Program-made: the position numbers and the translations under genes | Source of the DNA: an uncultured Alphaproteobacteria bacterium | GTDB taxonomy: Bacteria; Pseudomonadota; Alphaproteobacteria; GCA-2731375 | NCBI GenBank assembly: GCA_913049615.1 | Contig: CAJWZI010000107.1 | Span: forward strand, 1-6,271 | DNA length: 6,271 nucleotides | Direction: 5' to 3' | In this document: positions 1 through 5,480 of the stretch, piece after piece | Numbering within the stretch: position 1 is the first letter of the stretch | How the letters are laid out: the number at the start of each line of letters is the position of its first letter | The notes under the pieces: generated by a model | The model's input: the letters and a program-made list of their open reading frames with translations, nothing else | Databases searched by the model: none | Told to the model about the DNA's origin: nothing

Positions 1-211
1 TGTCGCGGCCTGCCCGGTAATAGAGGTTGGGAAGAAGGACGTGGTAACCGACCGTTGCGAGCCGCCGGGCCATATCGCGTAATTCTTCGCGAATACCCGG
101 CGCGTCCATCAACAAAAAAATCGCCCGATAAGGTCCGCCTCGTTCCGGATAGCAAATGAACGTTTCCATATCGCCATCACCGGTACGAATATCCAAGGTC
201 TGCTCTATCAT
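1..211 (-). CDS. Dienelactone hydrolase family protein (N-terminal part, cut by window edge)
   Basis: Reading leftwards from ATG at 211-209, the frame stays open for 70 codons to the edge, starting MIEQTLDIRTGDGDMETFIC. The pattern is that of dienelactone-hydrolase (DLH, alpha/beta-hydrolase fold) proteins: an N-terminal strand pair with 'DGDMETFICYPE', then 'AIFLLMDAPGIREELRDMARRLA' (strand, oxyanion-side loop and first helix at about residues 31-54), then 'GYHVLLPNLYYR' at about 57-68. DLH enzymes hydrolyse lactones or esters with a Cys/Ser-Asp-His triad in the cytoplasm. The triad lies in the missing C-terminal two-thirds, so activity cannot be judged. A purine-rich ribosome site (GGGGGAGAGG, minus strand, 226-217) supports the start. 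The gene is divergent from the amidohydrolase gene and shares a 75-bp control region with it. The family call is fairly firm; the substrate is unknown. Confidence 0.82.
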   Translation of the reverse strand, partial: MIEQTLDIRTGDGDMETFICYPERGGPYRAIFLLMDAPGIREELRDMARRLATVGYHVLLPNLYYRAGRD

Positions 212-240
212 GGCCGCCTCTCCCCCAATAAATTTTGTGC

Positions 241-257
241 CAGTATGTGCCATACTG
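241..257. promoter_or_regulatory. Perfect 7-3-7 inverted repeat, candidate operator
   Basis: CAGTATG-TGC-CATACTG is a perfect inverted repeat in the 75-bp gap between two divergent genes. Its centre, base 249, is equidistant from the start codons at 211 and 287. Size, symmetry and position fit a binding site for a dimeric repressor such as a GntR- or TetR-type protein acting on both directions. No regulator gene is visible in the window and no confident -35/-10 pair was found. The operator role is inferred; the repeat is seen directly. Confidence 0.55.
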
Positions 258-271
258 CTGCCCCACAACAA

Positions 272-278
272 GGGAGGG
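272..278 (+). promoter_or_regulatory. Ribosome binding site deciding the amidohydrolase start
   Basis: GGGAGGG ends 8 bases before the ATG at 287. The earlier in-frame ATG at 245 lies inside the inverted repeat and has no Shine-Dalgarno sequence, so 287 is preferred. Confidence 0.75.
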
Positions 279-286
279 AAGTCTCT

Positions 287-1330
287 ATGGCATTTACCGA
301 TGACTGGCTGGCACTGACGACAGAGGAGACACTAGAACCGGATCTGAAGATCTGCGATCCCCATCACCATTTATGGGATGCGGGGTTTGACCCCAGCGCC
401 AAGTTCAGGTCAGAACAAGTTGAGGGCCGTTATCTGTTCGATGAAATATTGGCCGAGGTCAACAGCGGCCACAATGTAACCTCCACCGTCTTTATCGAAT
501 GCATGTCCATGTACAGAGCCGACGGGCTGGCGCATCTACGTCCCGTGGGTGAGACAGAGTTCGTCAACGGTATCGCCGCAATGAGTGCCTCGGGACGCTA
601 TGGCCCCTGCCGAATTGCCGCCGGCATCGTAGGCCTGACGGACATGAACCTGGGATCAGGCGCTCGGGAGGTCCTGGAGGCACATATCTCGGCAGGCGCC
701 GGACGGTTCCGGGGCATCCGTCATGCCGCATCATGGGATGCCAGTGACGACATCCGCAATTCCCATACCAAACCGACTCAACACATGTTGGCGGACGCCA
801 AATTCAGGGAAGGCATTGCCCAATTGGCGCCCTTGAATTTGAGCTTCGAGGCCTGGTGCTATCACCCACAAATTCCCGACGCGACGGACCTTGCGCAAGC
901 TTTCCCCGACACCACCATAATCCTGAACCATTTTGGCGGGCCCCTTGGAATTGGGCCCTACGCCGGTAAACGGGAAGAAACATTCGCCCAATGGCGCCTT
1001 GACATCAGCAACCTTGCGAAATGCCAAAACGTAGTGGCTAAACTGGGTGGTATTAATATGAGGGTCAACGGTTTCGATTGGGACCTAGGAGAAAAGCCAC
1101 CCAGCAGCGAGGAATTGGCTGCGGCTACGAGGGCCTATTATGACCATTGTATAGAAGTATTCGGTCCCGATCGTTGCATGTTTGAATCCAACTTTCCTGT
1201 GGATAAACGTACCTGCAGCTACAACGTTCTGTGGAACACCTTCAAGCGCATCGCTTCAGGATGCTCCAACAGCGAGAAGGCAGCGCTGTTCCATGACACG
1301 GCTGCCCGGGTCTATCGGCTGGACAGCTAA
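287..1330 (+). CDS. Amidohydrolase family protein (COG3618-type TIM-barrel hydrolase/lactonase)
   Basis: This 347-residue protein is a metal-dependent-type TIM-barrel hydrolase of the Amidohydro_2 group (PF04909/COG3618), the family of 2-pyrone-4,6-dicarboxylate lactonase and several sugar lactonases. Visible landmarks in order are: strand-1 motif 'CDPHHHLWD' with His26 and His28; 'FIECMSMY' (69-76); 'RFRGIRHAASWD' (140-151); 'FEAWCYHPQ' with His193; 'IILNHFGGP' with His215; and the strand-8 segment 'RCMFESNFPVDK' (296-307). Length is normal for the family. The strand-8 position that is often Asp (SDWP) is Asn302 here, as in an 'SNFP' subgroup. Such enzymes open lactone or cyclic amide rings in the cytoplasm. 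It is the first gene of a two-gene unit, 18 bases ahead of the dehydrogenase gene, so it probably supplies a hydroxy acid or related product to that enzyme. The true substrate cannot be read from the sequence. Confidence 0.9.
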   Translation: MAFTDDWLALTTEETLEPDLKICDPHHHLWDAGFDPSAKFRSEQVEGRYLFDEILAEVNSGHNVTSTVFIECMSMYRADGLAHLRPVGETEFVNGIAAMSASGRYGPCRIAAGIVGLTDMNLGSGAREVLEAHISAGAGRFRGIRHAASWDASDDIRNSHTKPTQHMLADAKFREGIAQLAPLNLSFEAWCYHPQIPDATDLAQAFPDTTIILNHFGGPLGIGPYAGKREETFAQWRLDISNLAKCQNVVAKLGGINMRVNGFDWDLGEKPPSSEELAAATRAYYDHCIEVFGPDRCMFESNFPVDKRTCSYNVLWNTFKRIASGCSNSEKAALFHDTAARVYRLDS

Positions 1331-1348
1331 GACTATGAGGGCTGGATT

Positions 1349-2233
1349 ATGAGCAAAAAAATCGCCGTTATCGGCATGGGACAAATGGGTTCCAACATGG
1401 CCAGCCGGTTGGGCGAAGCGCAGTTCGACGTCATGGGGTATGATATTGCCGAAAGGGTAAGGAAGAACCTTTCTGAACGAGGCGTCAAGATGGGCGACGG
1501 TCTTGCTGAGACCCTATCAGGCCGATCCATTGTACTCACCTCCCTTCCCGACCCAAAGGCCGTTAAAAGTGCCTGGCTAGGCGCGAGCGGTATCGCGGCA
1601 TTGGCGGAGCCGAATAGCTTGATCATCGAATTAAGCACGATCGATCCAACGACCATGAAGACGGTAGCGGCGGCCGCGTTAGAGAACGGCCACGCCGTGC
1701 TGGATTGTCCGGTCAGCGGCAGCCCGAATGAAGCTGGCTCTGGCAAGCTGGTGCTTTTAGTCGGCGGCGAGGAAGACGCGGTCCAACGCGGAGAACCACT
1801 GTTTGATCTGCTGGGTCAAACCTGGAAACACACGGGCCCTGTGGGAACGGCGAAGGTCGTCAAGATCGTCAACAACATGATGTCCATGGGCAATGTGCTT
1901 GTGGCAGCGGAGGCATTTTCCCTTGGGGTGGCCGCCGGAGTAAAGCCACAGAAACTATTTGACGTAATCTCTGTTAGCGGGGGCCGTTCCCACCATTTCA
2001 CCAAACGCTTTCCGAATGCCCTGAAAGGGGACTTCTCCCCCGGTTTCAAGATGGAATTGGGTGAGAAAGACCTTTCTCTTGGAATTGACCTTGGTCGCGC
2101 CAACAACCTGCCCACACCGACTGCTTCAATAGTGCGGGAAATGTACGCAATGGCCTTAGCGGAAGGGTTCCGTGGTCAGGATATCGTCGCCCTGCTGGCT
2201 ATGTATGACAATTGGGCGGGTGCCGAAGTTTAG
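1349..2233 (+). CDS. NAD(P)-dependent oxidoreductase, 3-hydroxyisobutyrate dehydrogenase family
   Basis: This 294-residue protein has the full layout of a beta-hydroxyacid dehydrogenase (3-hydroxyisobutyrate dehydrogenase, tartronate semialdehyde reductase and relatives). The Rossmann fold opens with 'IAVIGMGQMGSNMA' (GxGxxG at residues 9-14). Strand 2 ends in Tyr31-Asp32, which favours NAD over NADP. The substrate segment is 'LDCPVSGSPNEAGSGKL' (118-134), with Ser123-Gly124 and Ser125 where many members have a second Gly. The catalytic block 'VGTAKVVKIVNNMM' supplies Lys172 and Asn176, followed by the all-helical C-terminal domain. The family interconverts beta-hydroxy acids and their semialdehydes or oxo acids. 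GAGGG at 1337-1341, seven bases before the ATG, supports the start. It lies directly downstream of the amidohydrolase and is probably co-transcribed. Its TAG overlaps the stop of the convergent hydrolase gene. The family is firm and the exact substrate open. Confidence 0.93.
   Translation: MSKKIAVIGMGQMGSNMASRLGEAQFDVMGYDIAERVRKNLSERGVKMGDGLAETLSGRSIVLTSLPDPKAVKSAWLGASGIAALAEPNSLIIELSTIDPTTMKTVAAAALENGHAVLDCPVSGSPNEAGSGKLVLLVGGEEDAVQRGEPLFDLLGQTWKHTGPVGTAKVVKIVNNMMSMGNVLVAAEAFSLGVAAGVKPQKLFDVISVSGGRSHHFTKRFPNALKGDFSPGFKMELGEKDLSLGIDLGRANNLPTPTASIVREMYAMALAEGFRGQDIVALLAMYDNWAGAEV
2230..2233. other. Overlapping stop codons of convergent genes
   Basis: The four bases TTAG contain the plus-strand stop TAG (2231-2233) and the minus-strand stop TAA (2232-2230). 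No space remains between the dehydrogenase and hydrolase genes for a terminator. Confidence 0.9.
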
Positions 2234-3024
2234 ATTTCATCTAGAAAATGCCGCAGTGTACGGCTGCATTCGTCGGCATGGGAAAACGGCAGGCCATGTT
2301 TCGCCCCTGGAATAATCTTTAGGCGAGAGTTGGGTATCCGCTCGTGAAGGTCCGCCATCACCGGGACCGGGACAAACGGCGATGAATCAGAATGCATCAA
2401 CAGGGCAGGTGCCGAAATTTCCGCTAGCTGATCGCTCAGGTCAGCGCCAACAAGAGTTCGTAGCAAAGCAAGAACCGTACTGCCATCGGCACTAGCCTGC
2501 TGCCGTCGGTACCAGTCCCAAACCTCAGGCTGCAAAACATCGTCAAAAAAGCGGCCTGCCATCATCTGATCCGACCAAGCATCCATACCCTGGCCGTTTA
2601 TGACGGCATCCCAATTCTGAACATTTTCAATGGAACCCCCGATATGGGAGCCATTACTGACTGTAACACTGGATAGCCGATCTGGGTAATCCACCGCCGC
2701 CTGCAGAGCCACGGTGCCGCCAATTGATTCACCAACCAGGTGGAATTTTGCGCAACTAACCGCATCCGCAAGTTCAATCAGATTGCCGACCAGGTCCGCT
2801 ATGGTGATGGCGGCGTCGCCGGGATAGGACTGACCGTGTCCTGGCATATCGAAAGCCAACAGACGGTAGCGATCCTGCAACTGGGCCACCCATCCCAGCC
2901 AGCACTGCCAGTTGGCGCCGACGCCGTGATGGAAAAAGATCGTATCCGGGGCTTCGATCCAGGGTGGTGTTAAATCAATTACTTCATAATGCAAATTGTA
3001 CCGGTCCGTTTTCAACTCAGTCAT
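2230..3024 (-). CDS. Alpha/beta-fold hydrolase
   Basis: This 264-residue serine hydrolase belongs to the alpha/beta-hydrolase fold, near enol-lactonase and C-C-bond hydrolase relatives. The oxyanion motif is 'FFHHGVGANW' (about 30-39), followed by 'LLAFDMPGHGQS' (55-66). The nucleophile elbow is 'LVGESIGGTVA' with Ser100. The acid is probably Asp213 in 'LLMHSDSSPFVP', and the base His243 in 'IPGAKHGLPFSHA'. The triad is therefore complete. No signal peptide is seen, so it should be cytoplasmic. Its start codon overlaps the sulfurtransferase stop (ATGA, 3024-3021), with only a weak purine stretch upstream, which implies translational coupling to the sulfurtransferase. The 3' end overlaps the dehydrogenase stop on the other strand. 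Ester, enol-lactone or thioester substrates are all possible and the sequence does not choose among them. Confidence 0.9.
   Translation of the reverse strand: MTELKTDRYNLHYEVIDLTPPWIEAPDTIFFHHGVGANWQCWLGWVAQLQDRYRLLAFDMPGHGQSYPGDAAITIADLVGNLIELADAVSCAKFHLVGESIGGTVALQAAVDYPDRLSSVTVSNGSHIGGSIENVQNWDAVINGQGMDAWSDQMMAGRFFDDVLQPEVWDWYRRQQASADGSTVLALLRTLVGADLSDQLAEISAPALLMHSDSSPFVPVPVMADLHERIPNSRLKIIPGAKHGLPFSHADECSRTLRHFLDEI
3021..3024 (-). other. ATGA stop/start overlap joining sulfurtransferase and hydrolase genes
   Basis: On the minus strand the hydrolase ATG (3024-3022) overlaps the sulfurtransferase TGA (3023-3021). This classic arrangement lets terminating ribosomes restart, and suggests the two proteins are made together. 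Confidence 0.85.
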
Positions 3025-3890
3025 GATGAGGTTTCCATTGGCAAACTTAGGTCCTTAGCCCATTCCGATAGTGAATTGTCATATATGCCAACATGATCAT
3101 GACCCAAAAGCGCCAGAGCAAAGGAATCCACCGTCGCCGCGATGCCGCCGCCGCAATAAGTCACAATCCTCTTATCCAAACTGATACCGGCATCAACAAA
3201 CTTCATGCGTAGAGCATCCGAATTCAGGAAGGTATTATCTTCGGCCAATAAATCCAGAGCGGGCAAACAGATACTTCCTCCAATACCACCTGGCCGGCCA
3301 TAATGAACGTCCGAAGTTCCCTCGTGTTGCGGACGAGTCAGGGCATTGACCACTACCGCATCTTCCGCCTCCAGGGCGGTCAATACGGCGTCTTTGTCAA
3401 CGATCATGTTCGGCCGCCGCCGCGCCGTTAGATTAGTCGCCATGTAATCACATGGTTCAGTGGATACGGGGCGCGCCTCCGCCCGCCATTTCTGCCAACC
3501 ACCGTTCAGAACCGCGGCATTATCAAATCCAAATGCGTACAACATCCACCAAACCCGGGTCGCCCATGACATGGCGGCTGTGGAATAGAGCACCACCCGG
3601 CAATCGTCGCCCAACCCCTTGAGCCCGAGAACCTTCGCAAAACTGTCTTCGTCGGGTGTGGTAAATCGAAATGCACCCGTAGGATCCGATAAATCCGCCT
3701 GCAGATCTAGGTAATCGGCGCCGGGAATATGGCCAGTCTCGAAATCGGCACGGCCGTTTTCCACCGTAAAAACATTTTCAGGGTGGGGGATCAAGTGCAT
3801 CGTGCAATCGTATATTCGGAGATCTGGATCCTCCAAATGTGCTGCTAACCAGTCTGTCTCCACTAAGTACTGAGGTCTCGCGTATGCCAT
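3021..3890 (-). CDS. Sulfurtransferase, two rhodanese domains (thiosulfate/3-mercaptopyruvate sulfurtransferase family)
   Basis: This 289-residue protein has tandem rhodanese domains, the standard architecture and length for thiosulfate or 3-mercaptopyruvate sulfurtransferases. The inactive N-terminal domain shows 'VETDWLAAHLEDPDLRIYD', 'GHIPGADYLDL' (53-63), 'VVLYS' and 'ATRVWWMLYAFGFDNAAVLNGGWQKW' (110-135). The C-terminal domain has 'GGIGGSICLP' and the active-site loop 'VTYCGGGIAAT' with the persulfide-forming Cys246. The loop reads CGGGIA, closer to the mercaptopyruvate-type CG(S/G)GV than to the thiosulfate-type CRKGV. The enzyme moves sulfane sulfur from a donor to a thiol or cyanide acceptor. 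The ATG at 3890-3888 is chosen because GGAGG (3904-3900) sits 9 bases upstream and family homology begins with 'YLVETDWLAAHL'; a longer open frame to 4247 would run into the divergent gene. It is first in a two-gene unit with the alpha/beta hydrolase. Confidence 0.92.
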   Translation of the reverse strand: MAYARPQYLVETDWLAAHLEDPDLRIYDCTMHLIPHPENVFTVENGRADFETGHIPGADYLDLQADLSDPTGAFRFTTPDEDSFAKVLGLKGLGDDCRVVLYSTAAMSWATRVWWMLYAFGFDNAAVLNGGWQKWRAEARPVSTEPCDYMATNLTARRRPNMIVDKDAVLTALEAEDAVVVNALTRPQHEGTSDVHYGRPGGIGGSICLPALDLLAEDNTFLNSDALRMKFVDAGISLDKRIVTYCGGGIAATVDSFALALLGHDHVGIYDNSLSEWAKDLSLPMETSS

Positions 3891-3899
3891 GCCTGCTCG

Positions 3900-3904
3900 C
3901 CTCC
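3900..3904 (-). promoter_or_regulatory. Ribosome binding site of the sulfurtransferase gene
   Basis: GGAGG on the minus strand lies 9 bases before the ATG at 3890-3888 and fixes the start of the sulfurtransferase against longer in-frame options. Confidence 0.8.
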
Positions 3905-4013
3905 TTTGTCGATTGCCGTTAGTCTTCTGTTTCAGGGATACGTTGTTATTATTTTGGTTACATCTGCCGTCCGCAGAGCGTCTTCCTAAACCAAGACAAA
4001 AGCATAAGGCAAA

Positions 4014-4018
4014 AGGAG
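4014..4018 (+). promoter_or_regulatory. Ribosome binding site of the ketopantoate-reductase-like gene
   Basis: AGGAG ends 8 bases before the ATG at 4027. Together with the Rossmann motif beginning at residue 3 of that frame, it rules out the upstream in-frame starts. Confidence 0.8.
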
Positions 4019-4026
4019 AAGAAACC

Positions 4027-4998
4027 ATGAAAATTTGCGTGATCGGTGCTGGCGCTATGGGCGGTTTGTATGGTTGTCGACTGTTGCTGTCCGGTAAGGA
4101 TGTACAATTCATCGAAACGCGGCAGCAGGCAGTAGATGCCTTAAACGCCGGCACATATCTCTTCGACGGCATTGACGGCGAACACCGCATTAAGGCCCTA
4201 GCGGCAACCAGCGCCAATGGATTGGACGCGGCCGACATCGCCTTCATTCACACGGACACGAACAACACCGCCGCCGCGGGAGAACATGCTAAGGCAGTAT
4301 TGAAACCCAGCGGTTGGGCGGTCACATTCCAAAATGGGGTGGGCAATGTTGAAACATTATGCGAGATCCTGGGCGAAGATCGAGTAGTTGGCGGTATTAG
4401 CTACCATAGCGCCGCCTCACCAAAACCGGGACAAGCCACCCACACCAACGCCAACAAAACCTGGATAGGCGAATTATCTGGCGGCGGCAGCGCCAGGGTA
4501 GATATGTTGAGGGATATGTTGACGAAGGCAAAATTTGACCCGCATATCGCCGACAGTATCCAATCGGTGATCTGGACCAAGTTCATGTTGAATTGTTCCG
4601 TCAATCCGATCAGCGCCATAACGGGCCTGCGCTCCGGTGAGGTTGGCGGCGATGTCGCCGCCAAGGAAATGCAAGAGCGAATTTTGGAAGAGACCCTGGA
4701 GGTGATAGCAGCCAAGGGCATTACTTTGATCGACCCAGATCCTAAAGCCTCCATGCGGCGCATGGCAGGCAAAGCGTTCAACAAGCCATCCATGCTACAA
4801 CATATGGAAGCTGGCCTGCAGACGGAGATAAATAGCCTGAACGGCGCCGTGGTGCGGGAGGGCACCGCACTTGGCGTTCCGACGCCCTACAATCACGCCC
4901 TAACCATGATGATCAAGGCCCGCAATGGCTACATGATCCGGAACCTGCACGAACCGCCCATCGACTACCAAGCCCTGGAAGCGGCGGCCAAACGCTAA
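4027..4998 (+). CDS. Ketopantoate reductase (PanE/ApbA) family protein
   Basis: This 323-residue protein has the two-domain architecture of 2-dehydropantoate 2-reductases. The N-terminal Rossmann fold begins 'MKICVIGAGAMGGLYG' (GxGxxG at 7-12) and carries 'TFQNGVGN' (100-107). The C-terminal helical domain has 'WTKFMLNCSVNPISAITG', giving the probable catalytic Lys185 with Asn189 and Asn193. It continues with 'SMLQHMEAGLQTEINSLNG', with Ser256 and the catalytic Glu267. The active-site set of the family is intact. Two coenzyme-side positions look unusual: strand 2 ends in Glu30 where PanE carries a basic residue for the NADPH phosphate, and the segment usually reading '(V/I)KTxDT' is 'IHTDTNN'. 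The setting, directly upstream of an ATC-hydrolase relative and among hydrolases, suggests a catabolic 2-oxo/2-hydroxy acid reductase rather than the pantothenate enzyme. That last point is inference. Confidence 0.9.
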   Translation: MKICVIGAGAMGGLYGCRLLLSGKDVQFIETRQQAVDALNAGTYLFDGIDGEHRIKALAATSANGLDAADIAFIHTDTNNTAAAGEHAKAVLKPSGWAVTFQNGVGNVETLCEILGEDRVVGGISYHSAASPKPGQATHTNANKTWIGELSGGGSARVDMLRDMLTKAKFDPHIADSIQSVIWTKFMLNCSVNPISAITGLRSGEVGGDVAAKEMQERILEETLEVIAAKGITLIDPDPKASMRRMAGKAFNKPSMLQHMEAGLQTEINSLNGAVVREGTALGVPTPYNHALTMMIKARNGYMIRNLHEPPIDYQALEAAAKR

Positions 4999-5006
4999 CT
5001 AGAATG

Positions 5007-5012
5007 AGGGGG
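5007..5012 (+). promoter_or_regulatory. Ribosome binding site deciding the ATC-hydrolase-like start
   Basis: AGGGGG lies 6 bases before the ATG at 5019. The in-frame ATG at 5004 has no purine-rich site at a suitable distance, so the shorter product is chosen. Confidence 0.6.
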
Positions 5013-5018
5013 CAGAAG

Positions 5019-5480
5019 ATGCCAACATCCATACTCGATGCCACTAAAATTCAGGCCCGGATCGTTATCCCCATTGTAAAAGTCCTAGAAAAAGAGCTTG
5101 GAAAAGAACGTGCGCACCATATCGTCGGAGAGGCAATCGCCCAATCTTATGTCGCTTATCGGGATAAGCTGGGTATCGAAGAAGACCGGCACCCCCGTGA
5201 AGAAGGTCAAGAAAGCGGCAATGGTCCAGCCTTTCCTGTAGAGCGCGAAATCGTCGAAGATACCGACAAAACATTTGGTCAAAATATTACCAAGTGCGCC
5301 TTCGCCGATTATTTCCATTCCATTGGAGAGCCCGAGATCGGTGCGCTAATGACATGCGGGGTGGATTTCGCCGCGGAAGCGCGCATGCGACCAAGTTGGG
5401 AATTCCGGAGAACTCAGACCCGCATGCAGGGAGCACCTTTCTGTGATTTCCGTTGGCGGAAATCCAATTCCGAAGTCTAA
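5019..5480 (+). CDS. L-2-amino-thiazoline-4-carboxylic acid hydrolase family protein (PF14196)
   Basis: This 153-residue soluble protein resembles the ATC_hydrolase family. An N-terminal helical half contains 'LEKELGKERAHHIVGEAI' (23-40). A charged, poorly conserved linker covers about 52-80. The diagnostic C-terminal half is 'FGQNITKCAFADYFHSIGEPEIGALMTC' followed by 'DFAAEA' and 'RTQTRMQGAPFCDFRW' (131-146). Conserved cysteines are Cys93, Cys113 and Cys142. The founding Pseudomonas enzyme opens the thiazoline ring of L-ATC to N-carbamoyl-L-cysteine, but many family members have no known substrate. The gene starts 20 bases after the reductase-like gene ends and is probably co-transcribed with it. 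Its TAA overlaps the stop of the convergent dehydrogenase. Family membership comes from recognised motifs; ATC as the actual substrate is not shown, and no carbamoyl-cysteine hydrolase lies in the window. Confidence 0.82.
   Translation: MPTSILDATKIQARIVIPIVKVLEKELGKERAHHIVGEAIAQSYVAYRDKLGIEEDRHPREEGQESGNGPAFPVEREIVEDTDKTFGQNITKCAFADYFHSIGEPEIGALMTCGVDFAAEARMRPSWEFRRTQTRMQGAPFCDFRWRKSNSEV
5477..5480. other. Overlapping stop codons of convergent genes
   Basis: The four bases CTAA contain the plus-strand stop TAA (5478-5480) and the minus-strand stop TAG (5479-5477). This is the second such junction in the window and again leaves no intergenic terminator. Confidence 0.9.

Larger units (their letters stand above)
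3891..4026. promoter_or_regulatory. Divergent intergenic control region
   Basis: This 136-bp gap separates the divergent sulfurtransferase and ketopantoate-reductase-like genes, so promoters for both units should lie here. An AT-rich tract (3943-3960) includes TATTAT at 3947-3952, a five-of-six match to a -10 box for the plus strand, but no good -35 element precedes it. Two short perfect inverted repeats follow: TCTGC-N5-GCAGA (3963-3977) and GTCTT-N8-AAGAC (3980-3997). They may be operator half-sites or weak hairpins in the leader. Assignment of specific promoters is uncertain. Confidence 0.4.

Noticed and set aside
245..286. Longer amidohydrolase start adding 14 residues
   Set aside because: The ATG at 245 lies within the inverted repeat and has no ribosome site; ATG 287 has GGGAGGG at ideal spacing and the added residues do not look like family sequence.
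212..286. Sigma-70 promoter with TTGTTG (minus strand) and CATACT as -35/-10
   Set aside because: Only three and four of six consensus matches with 18-bp spacing; too weak to call beside the much clearer inverted repeat.
1333..1746. 137-codon open frame antisense to the dehydrogenase gene
   Set aside because: No recognisable motif; it lies wholly opposite conserved Rossmann and substrate-binding sequence and is best explained as a shadow frame.
3889..4026. N-terminal extension of the reductase-like frame
   Set aside because: The Rossmann strand starts at residue 3 after ATG 4027, and AGGAG at 4014-4018 supports that start; the extension resembles translated noncoding DNA.
3891..4247. N-terminal extension of the sulfurtransferase frame, minus strand
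   Set aside because: It would cover the whole divergent gap and the start of the reductase-like gene, has low-complexity translated sequence, and the family match begins at the ATG at 3890.
4401..4865. 154-codon open frame antisense to the reductase-like gene
   Set aside because: Opposite the conserved catalytic domain, with composition typical of an antisense frame and no family resemblance.
5004..5018. Earlier ATG for the ATC-hydrolase-like gene
   Set aside because: No ribosome site precedes it, while the purine run 5007-5012 suits ATG 5019; the difference is only five residues and remains somewhat open.
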